A DNA stretch of 64,000 bases from Butyrivibrio sp. INlla18 (lineage in GTDB: Bacteria; Bacillota; Clostridia; Lachnospirales; Lachnospiraceae). Below, piece by piece: positions 42,560 through 50,601 of the stretch. The notes beneath the pieces were generated by a model that made no database searches, was not told where the DNA came from, and saw only the letters and a program-made list of their open reading frames with translations. How positions within the stretch are numbered: position 1 is the stretch's first letter; each line of letters starts with the position of its first letter. The position numbers and the translations under genes are program-made. The stretch covers positions 124,001-188,000 of the forward strand of contig NZ_FMXK01000005.1 in assembly GCF_900103635.1 (NCBI RefSeq). Reading direction: 5' to 3'.

Positions 42560-44292
42560 TACGCACTCACCTTCCTCTCGTCAAGAGCCCCGTACTGCGC
42601 AACGAATGTATCGTAATAAAGGCCCTTCTTAGCAAGGAGTTCATCGTGTGTGCCGCGCTCAGCAATCCTGCCATCCTTGAGATAGATGATCTCATCTGCG
42701 TTTCTGACTGCTGATATTCTGTGGGCTACCACAACTCTTGTAACTCCTGTAATTCCATCTAATGTCTTTTGTATTTCTGACTCTGTCTCCATATCAAGAG
42801 CTGAAGTAGAGTCATCAAGCACCAGGATAGGTGCCTTCTTGGAGATTGCTCTCGCAATACTGATACGCTGCTTCTGTCCTCCAGAAAGTCCAACGCCTCG
42901 CTCTCCGATTACTGTTTCGTAAGTATCTTCAAGCTTCTCAATGAAGTCGCTTGCTTTGGCCATTCTAGCCGCATCCTTGATCTCTTCCATGGTCATCTCG
43001 TCTCTTCGACCCATTCTGATATTCTCCTGAATTGAATCAGAGAAAAGAAATGCATCCTGCATAACAACTGCTGATGAACCCCTTACCTGATCAAGGTCCA
43101 TGTCTTTGATCTCTACTCCGTCAATCTTGATATTGCCGCTTGTAGGATCATAGAATCTCTGGAGCAGATTTATGATAGTTGACTTACCTGATCCTGTTTC
43201 GCCCATGATTCCAAGGGTCTTTCCAGCAGGAATCTTGAAGCTGATATCATTAAGGACCTCTTTTTCACCAAATGAAAGAGATACCTTATCAAACTCAACT
43301 GAACCTGCAATCTTGTCTACATGAACGCTGTCCTCTGACTTAGCAAGAGTTGAATGCTCTTCATAGATCTTCTTGATCTTCTTGAGTGAAGCAAGGGAGC
43401 TTGAGAAATCGTTTGTGATCCAGCCGATCTCCTCCATTGGCCATGTACAGTTACGGCTGTAGATAATGTATGCCGCAAGGTCACCAAGATCCATCTCTCC
43501 TCTTACTACTGCCATTCCTCCCAGAACAGCACATGCTACAGGAAGGAACATTGAAACAAGCTGCCAGATTGGATAGAACTTTATTATTGTCATGGCCTCT
43601 TTCATGTTAAGGTCATAATATTTCTGGTTGTGAGCAAGGAACTTTTCGATCTCCATCTTTTCCCTTGCAAAAGCCTTTACAGTTCTAACTCCTGTAAGGT
43701 TCTCTTCTGCAATAGTTGTAAGCTCCGCATTTTCCTCACTTATAGCATCGTAAACTTTATCAAGCTTCTTTTCCATGATGATGGCTGCTGATCCGGAGAT
43801 CGCCATGCATACAAATGGAAGGATAGTAAGTACTGGATTGATCCTAAACATAAAGAACAGCAAAAGTACTGCGTTTAAGATAACCTCCATACCCAGCATA
43901 GCTTCCATTCCTACCATCTGGAAAACTTTATCTATATCATCCTTAACTCTGGCCATGAGTTCGCCAGTATTAGCATCATCAAAATAATCAAGTGACAGTC
44001 CCTGAATGTGGTCAAATAGGTCTTTTCTCATCTCTGTACCAATAGTTATACAGTTTCTGTCAAAGGTAAATTCCTTGAAGTATCCAAAAATGCTGCGTCC
44101 AACGCCAATAAGTATTATTGTCAGTAAAAACAAACCAAGTCTGTGAAAATCTCTACCTACAATAACTTCATTAACAAGTTTCTTTGTAATCTTTGGATAT
44201 AGCATATCCAGTGCGATAGCAAATAGCATGAAAGTCACTGCCATTGTGTAAGTCTTCAAATACTTTCGCACATAACTACCTAATGAATTCAC
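42559..44292 (-). CDS. BmrC-like half of a heterodimeric multidrug ABC exporter
   Basis: This 577-residue exporter has Walker A MGETGSGKSTIINLL, signature LSGGQKQRISIARA and a Walker B that ends in Asp-Asp (ILVLDDSTSALD) where the catalytic Glu is expected. The same substitution occurs in BmrC of Bacillus and marks the non-hydrolysing site. The start is a GTG at 44292 with AAAGGAGGAG before it; an upstream TTG would swallow the ribosome site. It is first in the operon and preceded by an unusually long leader with a small peptide gene and a terminator. Confidence 0.88.
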   Translation of the reverse strand: MNSLGSYVRKYLKTYTMAVTFMLFAIALDMLYPKITKKLVNEVIVGRDFHRLGLFLLTIILIGVGRSIFGYFKEFTFDRNCITIGTEMRKDLFDHIQGLSLDYFDDANTGELMARVKDDIDKVFQMVGMEAMLGMEVILNAVLLLFFMFRINPVLTILPFVCMAISGSAAIIMEKKLDKVYDAISEENAELTTIAEENLTGVRTVKAFAREKMEIEKFLAHNQKYYDLNMKEAMTIIKFYPIWQLVSMFLPVACAVLGGMAVVRGEMDLGDLAAYIIYSRNCTWPMEEIGWITNDFSSSLASLKKIKKIYEEHSTLAKSEDSVHVDKIAGSVEFDKVSLSFGEKEVLNDISFKIPAGKTLGIMGETGSGKSTIINLLQRFYDPTSGNIKIDGVEIKDMDLDQVRGSSAVVMQDAFLFSDSIQENIRMGRRDEMTMEEIKDAARMAKASDFIEKLEDTYETVIGERGVGLSGGQKQRISIARAISKKAPILVLDDSTSALDMETESEIQKTLDGITGVTRVVVAHRISAVRNADEIIYLKDGRIAERGTHDELLAKKGLYYDTFVAQYGALDERKVSA

Positions 44293-44367
44293 TTTTTCTC
44301 CTCCTTTCAAAATAAAGCAATAACACCAGTTGTCCTCGGGGGAGTTTTATGCACAGAAAAAAGCACA

Positions 44368-44403
44368 TAAAAAGCCCCTAGGCAAATTCCTTTACCTAGG
44401 GGC
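44368..44403 (-). terminator. Leader terminator (attenuator) of the bmrCD-like operon
   Basis: On the minus strand GCCCCTAGG (44395-44403) and CCTAGGGGC (44374-44382) form a 9-bp GC-rich stem followed by TTTTTATG. It lies between the leader peptide gene and the first exporter gene, so transcription must pass it for exporter expression. Its 5' arm continues into AGGTAAAGG, which can pair with TTTACCT inside the leader peptide gene and would then prevent the stem. Confidence 0.85.
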
Positions 44404-44449
44404 ACCATGCACAAAACCATATTCAAATAACTATAGCAAAAGAGCTACC

Positions 44450-44524
44450 TTATCTGAATACAACATCCCGAGGTAAAGAAACAATGTTATTATGCCATGT
44501 AAATAAATTCGCCACTCTAATCAT
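44450..44524 (-). CDS. Probable 24-residue regulatory leader peptide
   Basis: This short reading frame (starts MIRVANLFTW, ends LPRDVVFR, stop TAA) has a good ribosome site (GCGAGGTAA, 8 nt before the ATG). It lies about 50 nt after the predicted transcription start and ahead of a terminator. Within it, TTTACCTCG (minus strand, 44469-44477) is complementary both to its own ribosome site CGAGGTAAA (44529-44537) and, over 7 bp, to the 5' arm of the terminator. Comparable leader peptides (BmrB of Bacillus) switch on multidrug transporter genes when an antibiotic stalls the ribosome. Translation is inferred from the signals only. Confidence 0.6.
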   Translation of the reverse strand: MIRVANLFTWHNNIVSLPRDVVFR

Positions 44525-44581
44525 TACTTTTACCTCGCTTTCTGAATAATTTTATCAGCTAGTAGCAACGCCGATATAGGT

Positions 44582-44610
44582 ATAATCACACTTTAGTGGA
44601 AACTTGTCAA
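44582..44610 (-). promoter_or_regulatory. Promoter of the bmrCD-like operon
   Basis: On the minus strand TTGACA (44605-44610) and GATTAT (44582-44587) are 17 bp apart, immediately after the clpX stop. The transcript leader to the GTG at 44292 would be about 280 nt. Confidence 0.6.
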
Positions 44611-44614
44611 GCAA

Positions 44615-45892
44615 TTATTTTGCCTGCTTAAGTTTTTTCTGGTCTCTGTGTACGATGAGAGGCTCGCTCTCGCCTTCTACAGCAGCGCTTGTGATAACAC
44701 ATTCGCTGATAGAATCGTCAGAAGGAATCTCGTACATTACGTTCATCATAGCTTTCTCCATGATAGAACGAAGTCCTCTTGCACCAGTTTCTCTCTCGTA
44801 AGCCATCTCTGCGATCTTCTGAACAGCTTCATCCTCAAATGAAAGCTTAACGTCATCAAAATCAAAGAGCTTCTGATACTGCTTAACAAGAGCATTCTTT
44901 GGCTGTGTGAGGATCTTTACAAGAGCCTCTTTTGAAAGTCCCTCAAGAGTTACTGTAATAGGCACACGTCCTACAAACTCAGGGATAAGTCCAAATTTAA
45001 CAAGGTCCTGAGGAGTAACCTCCTTGAAGATCTCACCAATCTCTCTCTCGGACTTGTCTGCGATCTCTGCATTAAATCCGATTGAATTTCTATCAAGTCT
45101 TGCCTCAACGATCTTATCGAGACCATCAAATGCACCACCACAGATAAAGAGGATGTTGCTGGTATCGATCTGGATAAGTTCCTGATGAGGGTGCTTTCTT
45201 CCGCCCTGAGGTGGAACACTTGCGATAGTACCTTCTACGATCTTAAGAAGTGCCTGCTGAACGCCTTCACCAGATACATCTCTTGTGATAGATACGTTCT
45301 CGCTCTTCTTGGTGATCTTATCGATCTCATCGATATAAACGATACCATACTGAGCACGCTCGATATCATAATCAGCATTCTGAATAAGCTTTAAAAGAAT
45401 GTTCTCAACGTCTTCACCTACATAGCCTGCCTCAGTAAGTGTTGTAGCATCAGCTATAGCAAATGGAACATTGATGATCTTGGCAAGTGTCTGCGCAAGA
45501 TATGTCTTACCTGAACCTGTAGGGCCTACCATGATGATGTTACTCTTCTGAAGCTCTACCTCGTTGTTTGCACCCTCATTCTTTGGTGCAAGTACACGCT
45601 TGTAGTGATTATATACAGAAACAGCCAACACTTTCTTGGCTTCTTCCTGGCCGATTACGTAATCATCAAGGAAATTCTTGATCTCAACAGGCTTAAGCAG
45701 ATTGATGTCTTTGTCCATCACTGGTGTAGCAGTATCATCATCTTCGAATTCCTCTTCGATGATATCTGCGCAGATGTCTACACACTCATCGCAGATATAT
45801 ACTCCCGCAGGTCCTGCTATAAGTTTTTTTACCTGATCCTGTGTCTTGTTACAAAAAGAGCACCTGATCTCTCCAGAATTCTTTCCTGCCAT
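44615..45892 (-). CDS. clpX: ClpX ATPase subunit of the ClpXP protease
   Basis: This 425-residue AAA+ unfoldase feeds proteins to ClpP. The N-terminal zinc domain ([23 protein letters not shown]) is followed by the ATPase with [23 protein letters not shown] and RYGxR-like residues. The ClpP-docking IGF-type loop appears as [10 protein letters not shown] and the sensor region as [17 protein letters not shown] lies before the ATG. clpP is 21 bp upstream on the same strand. Confidence 0.95.
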   Translation of the reverse strand: MAGKNSGEIRCSFCNKTQDQVKKLIAGPAGVYICDECVDICADIIEEEFEDDDTATPVMDKDINLLKPVEIKNFLDDYVIGQEEAKKVLAVSVYNHYKRVLAPKNEGANNEVELQKSNIIMVGPTGSGKTYLAQTLAKIINVPFAIADATTLTEAGYVGEDVENILLKLIQNADYDIERAQYGIVYIDEIDKITKKSENVSITRDVSGEGVQQALLKIVEGTIASVPPQGGRKHPHQELIQIDTSNILFICGGAFDGLDKIVEARLDRNSIGFNAEIADKSEREIGEIFKEVTPQDLVKFGLIPEFVGRVPITVTLEGLSKEALVKILTQPKNALVKQYQKLFDFDDVKLSFEDEAVQKIAEMAYERETGARGLRSIMEKAMMNVMYEIPSDDSISECVITSAAVEGESEPLIVHRDQKKLKQAK

Positions 45893-45913
45893 TTTATCTC
45901 CTTATAGTCCTAA

Positions 45914-46516
45914 TTATTTCTTTTCTTTCTCTGTAGGACGATTCTCTACGATAGAATCGATAAGTCCGTACTCAAGAGCTTCCTGAGCTGTAAGCCAGTT
46001 ATCACGCTCTGTATCTGCGCATACCTGCTCATAAGACTTACCTGTGTTCTCAGAGAGCATTCTGTTCATCTTCTCTTTGGTTCTGATGATGTGCTTAGCT
46101 GCGATCTCGATCTCAGTAGCCTGTCCCTGTGTTCCGCCAAGTGGCTGGTGGATCATAACCTCTGCATTAGGAAGAGCCATTCTCTTGCCCTTTGCACCGC
46201 CTGCAAGAAGGAATGCACCCATACTTGCTGCCATACCGATGCAGATTGTGCTAACATCGCACTTGATGTACTGCATTGTGTCATAAATAGCCATACCGGA
46301 AGTGATCTCTCCTCCTGGGCTATTGATGTACATGTGGATATCCTTGTTAGGATCTTCTGCTTCAAGGAAAAGAAGCTGAGCAACTACTGTACTTGCAGAT
46401 GCTGCATTAACCTCCTCACCAAGGAATACAATTCTTTCTTTTAAAAGTCTTGAGTAGATATCGTAAGATCTCTCTCCACGACTGGTCTGTTCAATGACAT
46501 AAGGTATCAAACTCAT
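45914..46516 (-). CDS. clpP: ClpP serine protease subunit
   Basis: This 200-residue peptidase forms the tetradecameric ClpP barrel. The catalytic triad is in place: [19 protein letters not shown] (Ser near 97), MIHQPLGG (His near 122) and the Asp in [11 protein letters not shown] (near 171). [26 protein letters not shown] at the N-terminus is typical of Firmicute ClpP. TTGGAGG precedes the ATG. The order tig-clpP-clpX on one strand is conventional, though tig and clpP are separated here by a gene on the other strand. Confidence 0.95.
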   Translation of the reverse strand: MSLIPYVIEQTSRGERSYDIYSRLLKERIVFLGEEVNAASASTVVAQLLFLEAEDPNKDIHMYINSPGGEITSGMAIYDTMQYIKCDVSTICIGMAASMGAFLLAGGAKGKRMALPNAEVMIHQPLGGTQGQATEIEIAAKHIIRTKEKMNRMLSENTGKSYEQVCADTERDNWLTAQEALEYGLIDSIVENRPTEKEKK

Positions 46517-46727
46517 TATTCTAGTCCTCCAACTCTGCTGTCGTCAGCATTTTTGCACTACAACCTAACTAGTGCGGATGTGTATATCCTACAACAAACT
46601 ATACACAACCAATTTATATTATACGTCCATATGTTCTTTTTTGAAAGACTTTTGCGCTATTTAATAAAAGTATAAGAAATGGTAAAATAACTGCTTGATA
46701 ATACTCGCTTGAAAGGAAAGAAGTTAC

Positions 46728-47324
46728 ATGAATAAAACATTATTTTTGCCACTATCTATTTTTATGCAAGGATTGATATTTTTAGTCCTTGGATCATTGG
46801 GAATCCTACCTATCTACAACATGGCAACACCTATAGGTATCGTCAATCTGATGCTTTGGTTTTTGGTCTTTAGCTCGATCTTTGTATGGTCTGGAAAAGA
46901 CCTGAAATCTTCCGCAATAAGTGGTCTCATCTGTTTGATCATATGGGTTGTGATCGAGACTCTTACTGAACTATTCTTAATTCCTATGCTATATGAAATA
47001 TCAGAGCTATTGGGCTATATTTTTTATGCCGTACAGAGCATCTTATGTTTAGAAAGTGTATTTCACGTAGCACAGTACAAGAATAAAAAAAACGGAAACA
47101 CAAATCCACTTTTCCTGATAGGTACTGTTCTTGCCGCAATTATATACATACTGATGATCATTCATTTCATCAATGTTCTTCCAGAGTATAATACTAGTTC
47201 ATCCTTATTTTCTTTGCTTACAGAAAACAGTCTTCCAAGATATGAAGCATCTAAAAAAGCTCTCGCAATCTTCTACTCAGTTGCAGGTTCATTCCTTGCC
47301 TTATATCACACCAATAGAAAATAA
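46728..47324 (+). CDS. Polytopic membrane protein of unknown function
   Basis: This 198-residue protein has five or six hydrophobic segments (FLPLSIFMQGLIFLVLGSLG, GIVNLMLWFLVFSSIFVW, AISGLICLIIWVVIETL, LGYIFYAVQSILC, FLIGTVLAAIIYILMII). I recognise no family motif. GAAAGGAAAG lies before the ATG. It is inserted, on the opposite strand, between clpP and tig, and ends at a bidirectional terminator. Confidence 0.65.
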   Translation: MNKTLFLPLSIFMQGLIFLVLGSLGILPIYNMATPIGIVNLMLWFLVFSSIFVWSGKDLKSSAISGLICLIIWVVIETLTELFLIPMLYEISELLGYIFYAVQSILCLESVFHVAQYKNKKNGNTNPLFLIGTVLAAIIYILMIIHFINVLPEYNTSSSLFSLLTENSLPRYEASKKALAIFYSVAGSFLALYHTNRK

Positions 47325-47363
47325 AAAGATCCCCTCCTTACTGTTATCAGTAAAGAGGGGATC
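47323..47363. terminator. Bidirectional terminator between the membrane protein gene and tig
   Basis: GATCCCCTCCTTACTG pairs with CAGTAAAGAGGGGATC around TTAT. An A-run precedes it on the plus strand, giving the T tract needed for the tig transcript. Confidence 0.8.
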
Positions 47364-47386
47364 TCTTAATGACTACATCTATAGAA

Positions 47387-48898
47387 TTATTCTTCTGTCT
47401 TTTTCTTTCTAGTTGTTGTCTTCTTTGGCTTTTCTTCAGCGTCAGCCTTCTTTGTTGTTGTCTTCTTAGCAGCTGTCTTCTTTGCTGGCTTCTCTTCAGC
47501 ATCAGCCTTCTTTGTTGTTGTCTTCTTTGCAGCTGTCTTCTTTGCTGGCTTCTCTTCAGCTTCATCAGCCTTCTTTGTAGCTGTCTTCTTAGCAGCTGTC
47601 TTCTTTGCTGCAGCAACTTCCTTAACGTTCTCTACAAGGAAATCTGCTGCCTTCTGAACAGCGAGGTCGCTACGCATTGTCTTCTGCTCAGACTCTGACA
47701 TAAGCTCCTTAAGCTTTGAAAGCTCCATTCTGTACTGCTCAGCCATCTTCTTGAGCTCTTCCTCGAACTCTTCATCAGATACTGTGATCTTCTCTTTCTC
47801 AGCAACTGCCTCAAGAACAAGACGAGCCTGAATTCTCTCAACAGCCTGTGGCTTAACCTGCTCAAGCATCTTGTCTACAGTGTTACCTGTGTACTGAAGA
47901 TACTGATCCATGCTCATGCCCTGCATCTGAAGTCTCTGAGCGAAATCATTAACGATCTGTCTAGCCTGAGTCTCAACCATAGCCTCAGGAAGCTCCATAT
48001 CTGAATCCTCGATAACGGCCTTAACAACGAGATCCTCTCTCTTAGCCTTCTCTTCGTTTGTCTTTCTCTCAACGAGCTTGTTCTTAACATCTTCCTTGTA
48101 CTCAGCAAGTGTATCGAAATCTGATACATCGCTAGCGAACTCATCATTGAGCTCAGGAAGCTCTTTAGCCTTGATAGCCTTGATTGTGCACTTGAATGTT
48201 GCAGCCTTACCTGCAAGTTCGTCTGCCTGGTAATCCTCAGGGAATGTTACGTTAACATCGCCTTCCTTACCAATCTCAAATCCAACAAGCTGCTCCTCGA
48301 ATCCAGGAATGAAAGCACCTGAACCGATTGTAAGAGGATAATCTGTTCCCTTTCCACCCTGGAAAGCCTTACCATCAACAAATCCCTCGAAATCAAGAGT
48401 TACGATATCGCCATCCTTAACAGCTCTGTCTGTAACTTCAACTGTTCTAGCGTTTGTATTTCTCTGCTTATCAATTTCAGCATCAACGTCAGCGTCTGTA
48501 ACGTCGATATCCATCTTAGGAGCTTCTACTCCCTTATATTTACCAAGCTTAACTGGAGGCTTAAGAGCTACCTCTGCTGTAAAGATGAAGTCCTTACCAG
48601 CCTCAAGCTGCTCTACATCGATCTTAGGTGAAGAAACAACATCCTCTCCACACTCCTCAATAGCCTTAGGATACTCTTCCTCGATGAGCTCGTTAGCTGC
48701 ATCCTCATAGAATACTCCCTTGCCATACATCTGCTCGATCATCTTACGAGGAGCCTTACCCTTACGGAATCCAGGAATCTGGATCTTGCTCTTGTTCTTG
48801 TCGTAGGCTTTCTGAATAGCCTTCTCAAGCTGCTCTGCAGATACTGTGATCTTAAGCTTAGCCATGCTCTTTTCAAGCTTCTCAACTGTTACGCTCAT
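47387..48898 (-). CDS. tig: Trigger factor with a histone-H1-like lysine/alanine tail
   Basis: This 503-residue ribosome-bound chaperone is about 70 residues longer than usual. The ribosome-binding motif GFRKGKAPRKMIEQMYG (residues 43-59) and the FKBP-type isomerase domain (about 155-245, GDIVTLDFEGFVDG, IPGFEEQLVGFEIG) are intact, as is the helical C-terminal chaperone domain. From about residue 428 the protein becomes a repeat of AEEKPAKKTAAKKTTTKKAD-like units ending TTRKKKTEE, similar to histone H1 or HctB tails and strongly basic. The tail could bind nucleic acid or ribosomal RNA, which is a guess. AGAAGGAG precedes the ATG. Confidence 0.93.
   Translation of the reverse strand: MSVTVEKLEKSMAKLKITVSAEQLEKAIQKAYDKNKSKIQIPGFRKGKAPRKMIEQMYGKGVFYEDAANELIEEEYPKAIEECGEDVVSSPKIDVEQLEAGKDFIFTAEVALKPPVKLGKYKGVEAPKMDIDVTDADVDAEIDKQRNTNARTVEVTDRAVKDGDIVTLDFEGFVDGKAFQGGKGTDYPLTIGSGAFIPGFEEQLVGFEIGKEGDVNVTFPEDYQADELAGKAATFKCTIKAIKAKELPELNDEFASDVSDFDTLAEYKEDVKNKLVERKTNEEKAKREDLVVKAVIEDSDMELPEAMVETQARQIVNDFAQRLQMQGMSMDQYLQYTGNTVDKMLEQVKPQAVERIQARLVLEAVAEKEKITVSDEEFEEELKKMAEQYRMELSKLKELMSESEQKTMRSDLAVQKAADFLVENVKEVAAAKKTAAKKTATKKADEAEEKPAKKTAAKKTTTKKADAEEKPAKKTAAKKTTTKKADAEEKPKKTTTRKKKTEE
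47427..47612. repeat. 60-bp tandem repeat inside the 3' end of tig
   Basis: About three copies of a 60-bp unit, nearly identical at DNA level (core GCAGCTGTCTTCTTTGCTGG on the plus strand), encode the 20-residue Lys/Ala-rich units of the trigger factor tail. Copy number could vary between strains by slippage or recombination. Confidence 0.85.
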
Positions 48899-48990
48899 GT
48901 TAACTAATATCTCCTTCTAAAAATATATTGTTTACAATTTAAGTATTGTCCAATAATGCAATAAGCCCACTAAGGCACAATTGCCTTCCG

Positions 48991-49019
48991 ATTATAACAT
49001 AGGCAGTTTTATTTTTCCA
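48991..49019 (-). promoter_or_regulatory. Promoter of tig
   Basis: On the minus strand an extended -10 (TGTTATAAT, box at 48991-48996) lies 17 bp from a weak -35 TGGAAA (49014-49019). The leader contains a small hairpin AAGGCA-ATTG-TGCCTT. Confidence 0.5.
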
Positions 49020-49045
49020 CTTATTTTTTAAAGAAAATTTCGAAG

Positions 49046-49072
49046 AAAAAGGGTGTTCAATATTGAACACCC
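49046..49072 (-). terminator. Terminator downstream of the DJ-1 family gene
   Basis: GGGTGTTCAAT and ATTGAACACCC form a perfect 22-bp palindrome (49051-49072), followed on the minus strand by TTTTTC. Confidence 0.88.
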
Positions 49073-49139
49073 TAGAAATTAAATCGAGATTCTTGTGGCT
49101 TTTTCTTGTTATTCTCTTTTGGTATCTCATAAGTTTCAA

Positions 49140-49223
49140 TCAAAGCTTATATTGCATGAAATTCCCATTATGAATAAATGTGTCTAGATCATCTTTGGTT
49201 AGTTTCCTGTATGTAATACTCAT
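49140..49223 (-). pseudogene. Possible N-terminal remnant of a GNAT acetyltransferase
   Basis: A 27-codon frame starts MSITYRKLTKDDLDTFI, closely resembling the first strand and helix of GNAT acetyltransferases. It has a GGGGGTGA ribosome site but stops after FMQYKL with no continuation of the domain in any frame downstream. It follows the DJ-1 gene by 25 bp and precedes the terminator. It may be a decayed gene or a chance short peptide. Confidence 0.35.
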
Positions 49224-49248
49224 GTCGTCACCCCCGCACATGCTGATA

Positions 49249-49800
49249 TTACTTGTTAAACACGATCTTCTTTGCCATGTCATCTGCTGCAGCTTTTCCA
49301 CAGAATCTCTCGATGATAACAAGTCCAAAAGGAATTGCTGTTCCCATACCGCGGCTTGTGATGAAGTTGCCATCAACTGTAACTTCTGTAGTCTGAACAT
49401 CTGCTCCAAGAAGTCCCTCTTCGCATCCTGGGTAGCAGCAAGCTTTCTTCCCCTGTAATAAGCCAAGCTTACCGTAAACAGTAGGAGCTGCGCAGATTGC
49501 CGCAAGGTCTTTTCCTGCGTCGTTATGTTTGATAAGCTCATCTGTAAGAGCCTTGCAGTTACCAAGATTTGTGGTTCCTGGCTGTCCACCTGGAAGGATC
49601 AACATGTCAAAAGAGCTAAAATCAACCTTTCCTAATACTGTATCAGCCTTAACCGTTATATTGTGAGATCCTGTAACCTCGACTGCGTCTGTGATAGATA
49701 CTGTTGTGATCTCGATTCCCTGTCTTCTTAAGAGGTCCACCACTGTGAGTGCCTCGATCTCTTCAAATCCATTTGCTAAAAAAAGTGCTGTCTTTGCCAT
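49249..49800 (-). CDS. DJ-1/PfpI-family protein
   Basis: This 183-residue protein of the DJ-1/ThiJ class starts MAKTALFLANGFEEIEALTVVDLLRR. It has the acidic residue in FEEIE and the nucleophile Cys in LAAICAAPTVYGKLG (near residue 100), followed by PGCEEGL and a C-terminal SRGMGTAIPFGLVIIE. This pattern matches YajL/YhbO-like DJ-1 proteins, whose role (glyoxalase, deglycase or stress protection) is debated. TGGAGGG fixes the ATG at 49800. Confidence 0.9.
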   Translation of the reverse strand: MAKTALFLANGFEEIEALTVVDLLRRQGIEITTVSITDAVEVTGSHNITVKADTVLGKVDFSSFDMLILPGGQPGTTNLGNCKALTDELIKHNDAGKDLAAICAAPTVYGKLGLLQGKKACCYPGCEEGLLGADVQTTEVTVDGNFITSRGMGTAIPFGLVIIERFCGKAAADDMAKKIVFNK

Positions 49801-49944
49801 TTCTTTTCCCTCCAATTAACTTTTATATGTATTTGTATTATTTGTTTTCTACTGAATAAGCCTTTACTTTTCCATTGTACGTTAAGCTTATAACCATGTA
49901 AAATAAAAACTGTAGATAAAACACTTAAATTTAGAGGAAATATC

Positions 49945-50475
49945 ATGGGATTAGAAATAGAAAGAAAATTCACAGTAAAAGAACTTCCAAAGGATTTAGA
50001 TAAATACCCTTTCCACATAATAGAACAGGGCTATCTCAATGTCCGCCCCGCGATCCGCGTAAGGCGTGAGGACGACATCTACTACATGACTTACAAAGGC
50101 GATAATGCCCTTGCTAAGGCTGGAGAAATCGGCAAGATTGAATACAACATGCCTCTTGATAAGGACAGCTACGATCACATGGTCACTAAGGCTGATGGAA
50201 ACATGATCAGGAAAAAGAGATATCTGCTGCCACTAAACGAAGATGGCTTTTCCACAGAGTATCTGTCCAGCCATCCAGATATCCACAAAGAAATCCAAGA
50301 AAAAAACATCAAGATCGAACTTGATGTCTTTGAAGCTCCATTTGATGGAACAATTATTGCAGAAGTTGAATTCCCAGATGAAGAATCCGCTGCTGCCTAT
50401 AAGCCTGCAAGCTGGTTTGCAGAGGATGTAACTGGGCAGAAAGAGTATAGCAATGCGTATATGAGCGCCATGTAA
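49945..50475 (+). CDS. CYTH-domain protein (triphosphate tunnel family)
   Basis: This 176-residue protein has the diagnostic EIERKF motif at residues 4-9 and alternating charged residues of a CYTH tunnel fold: GYLNVRPAIRVRRED, YYMTYKGDN, IEYNMPLD, KKRYLLPL, IKIELDVFEAPFDG and IAEVEFPDEESA. Members hydrolyse inorganic triphosphate or thiamine triphosphate, or make cAMP. The short bacterial form here fits a triphosphatase best. AGAGGAAA precedes the ATG. A long palindrome follows at once. Confidence 0.88.
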   Translation: MGLEIERKFTVKELPKDLDKYPFHIIEQGYLNVRPAIRVRREDDIYYMTYKGDNALAKAGEIGKIEYNMPLDKDSYDHMVTKADGNMIRKKRYLLPLNEDGFSTEYLSSHPDIHKEIQEKNIKIELDVFEAPFDGTIIAEVEFPDEESAAAYKPASWFAEDVTGQKEYSNAYMSAM

Positions 50476-50476
50476 C

Positions 50477-50575
50477 AAGGGACGGAAGTGAGCCCTCAAG
50501 GGACGGAAGTTATGGCTCATTTTACAGAGTAAAATGAGCCATAACCTCCGTCCCTAGGGCTCACTTCCGTCCCTT
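50477..50575. repeat. 99-bp near-perfect palindrome with GGGACGGAAGT modules
   Basis: The 20-bp arms AAGGGACGGAAGTGAGCCCT (50477-50496) and their exact complement (50556-50575) enclose a second pair, AGGGACGGAAGTTATGGCTC and complement, extended by ATTTTAC and GTAAAAT around AGA. A partial further copy (GAGGGCTCACTTTCGTCCCC) follows to 50596. The element lies between converging genes (CYTH and lacI-type) and could terminate both transcripts. It shares the core AGTGAGCCCT/AGGGCTCACT with the hairpin at 63859-63885. Confidence 0.85.
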
Positions 50576-50601
50576 GAGGGCTCACTTTCGTCCCCGAGGA
50601 C

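Noticed and set aside
47387-47616. Arginine/glutamine-rich protein on the minus strand (and a Cys/Leu-rich one on the plus strand) at the tig 3' end
   Set aside because: Both are out-of-frame readings of the 60-bp repeats that encode the Lys/Ala tail of trigger factor.
49140-49589. A 149-codon minus-strand frame overlapping the DJ-1 gene
   Set aside because: Most of it is antiphase to the well-supported DJ-1 coding sequence. Only its last 27 codons, outside that gene, look protein-like and are listed separately as a remnant.
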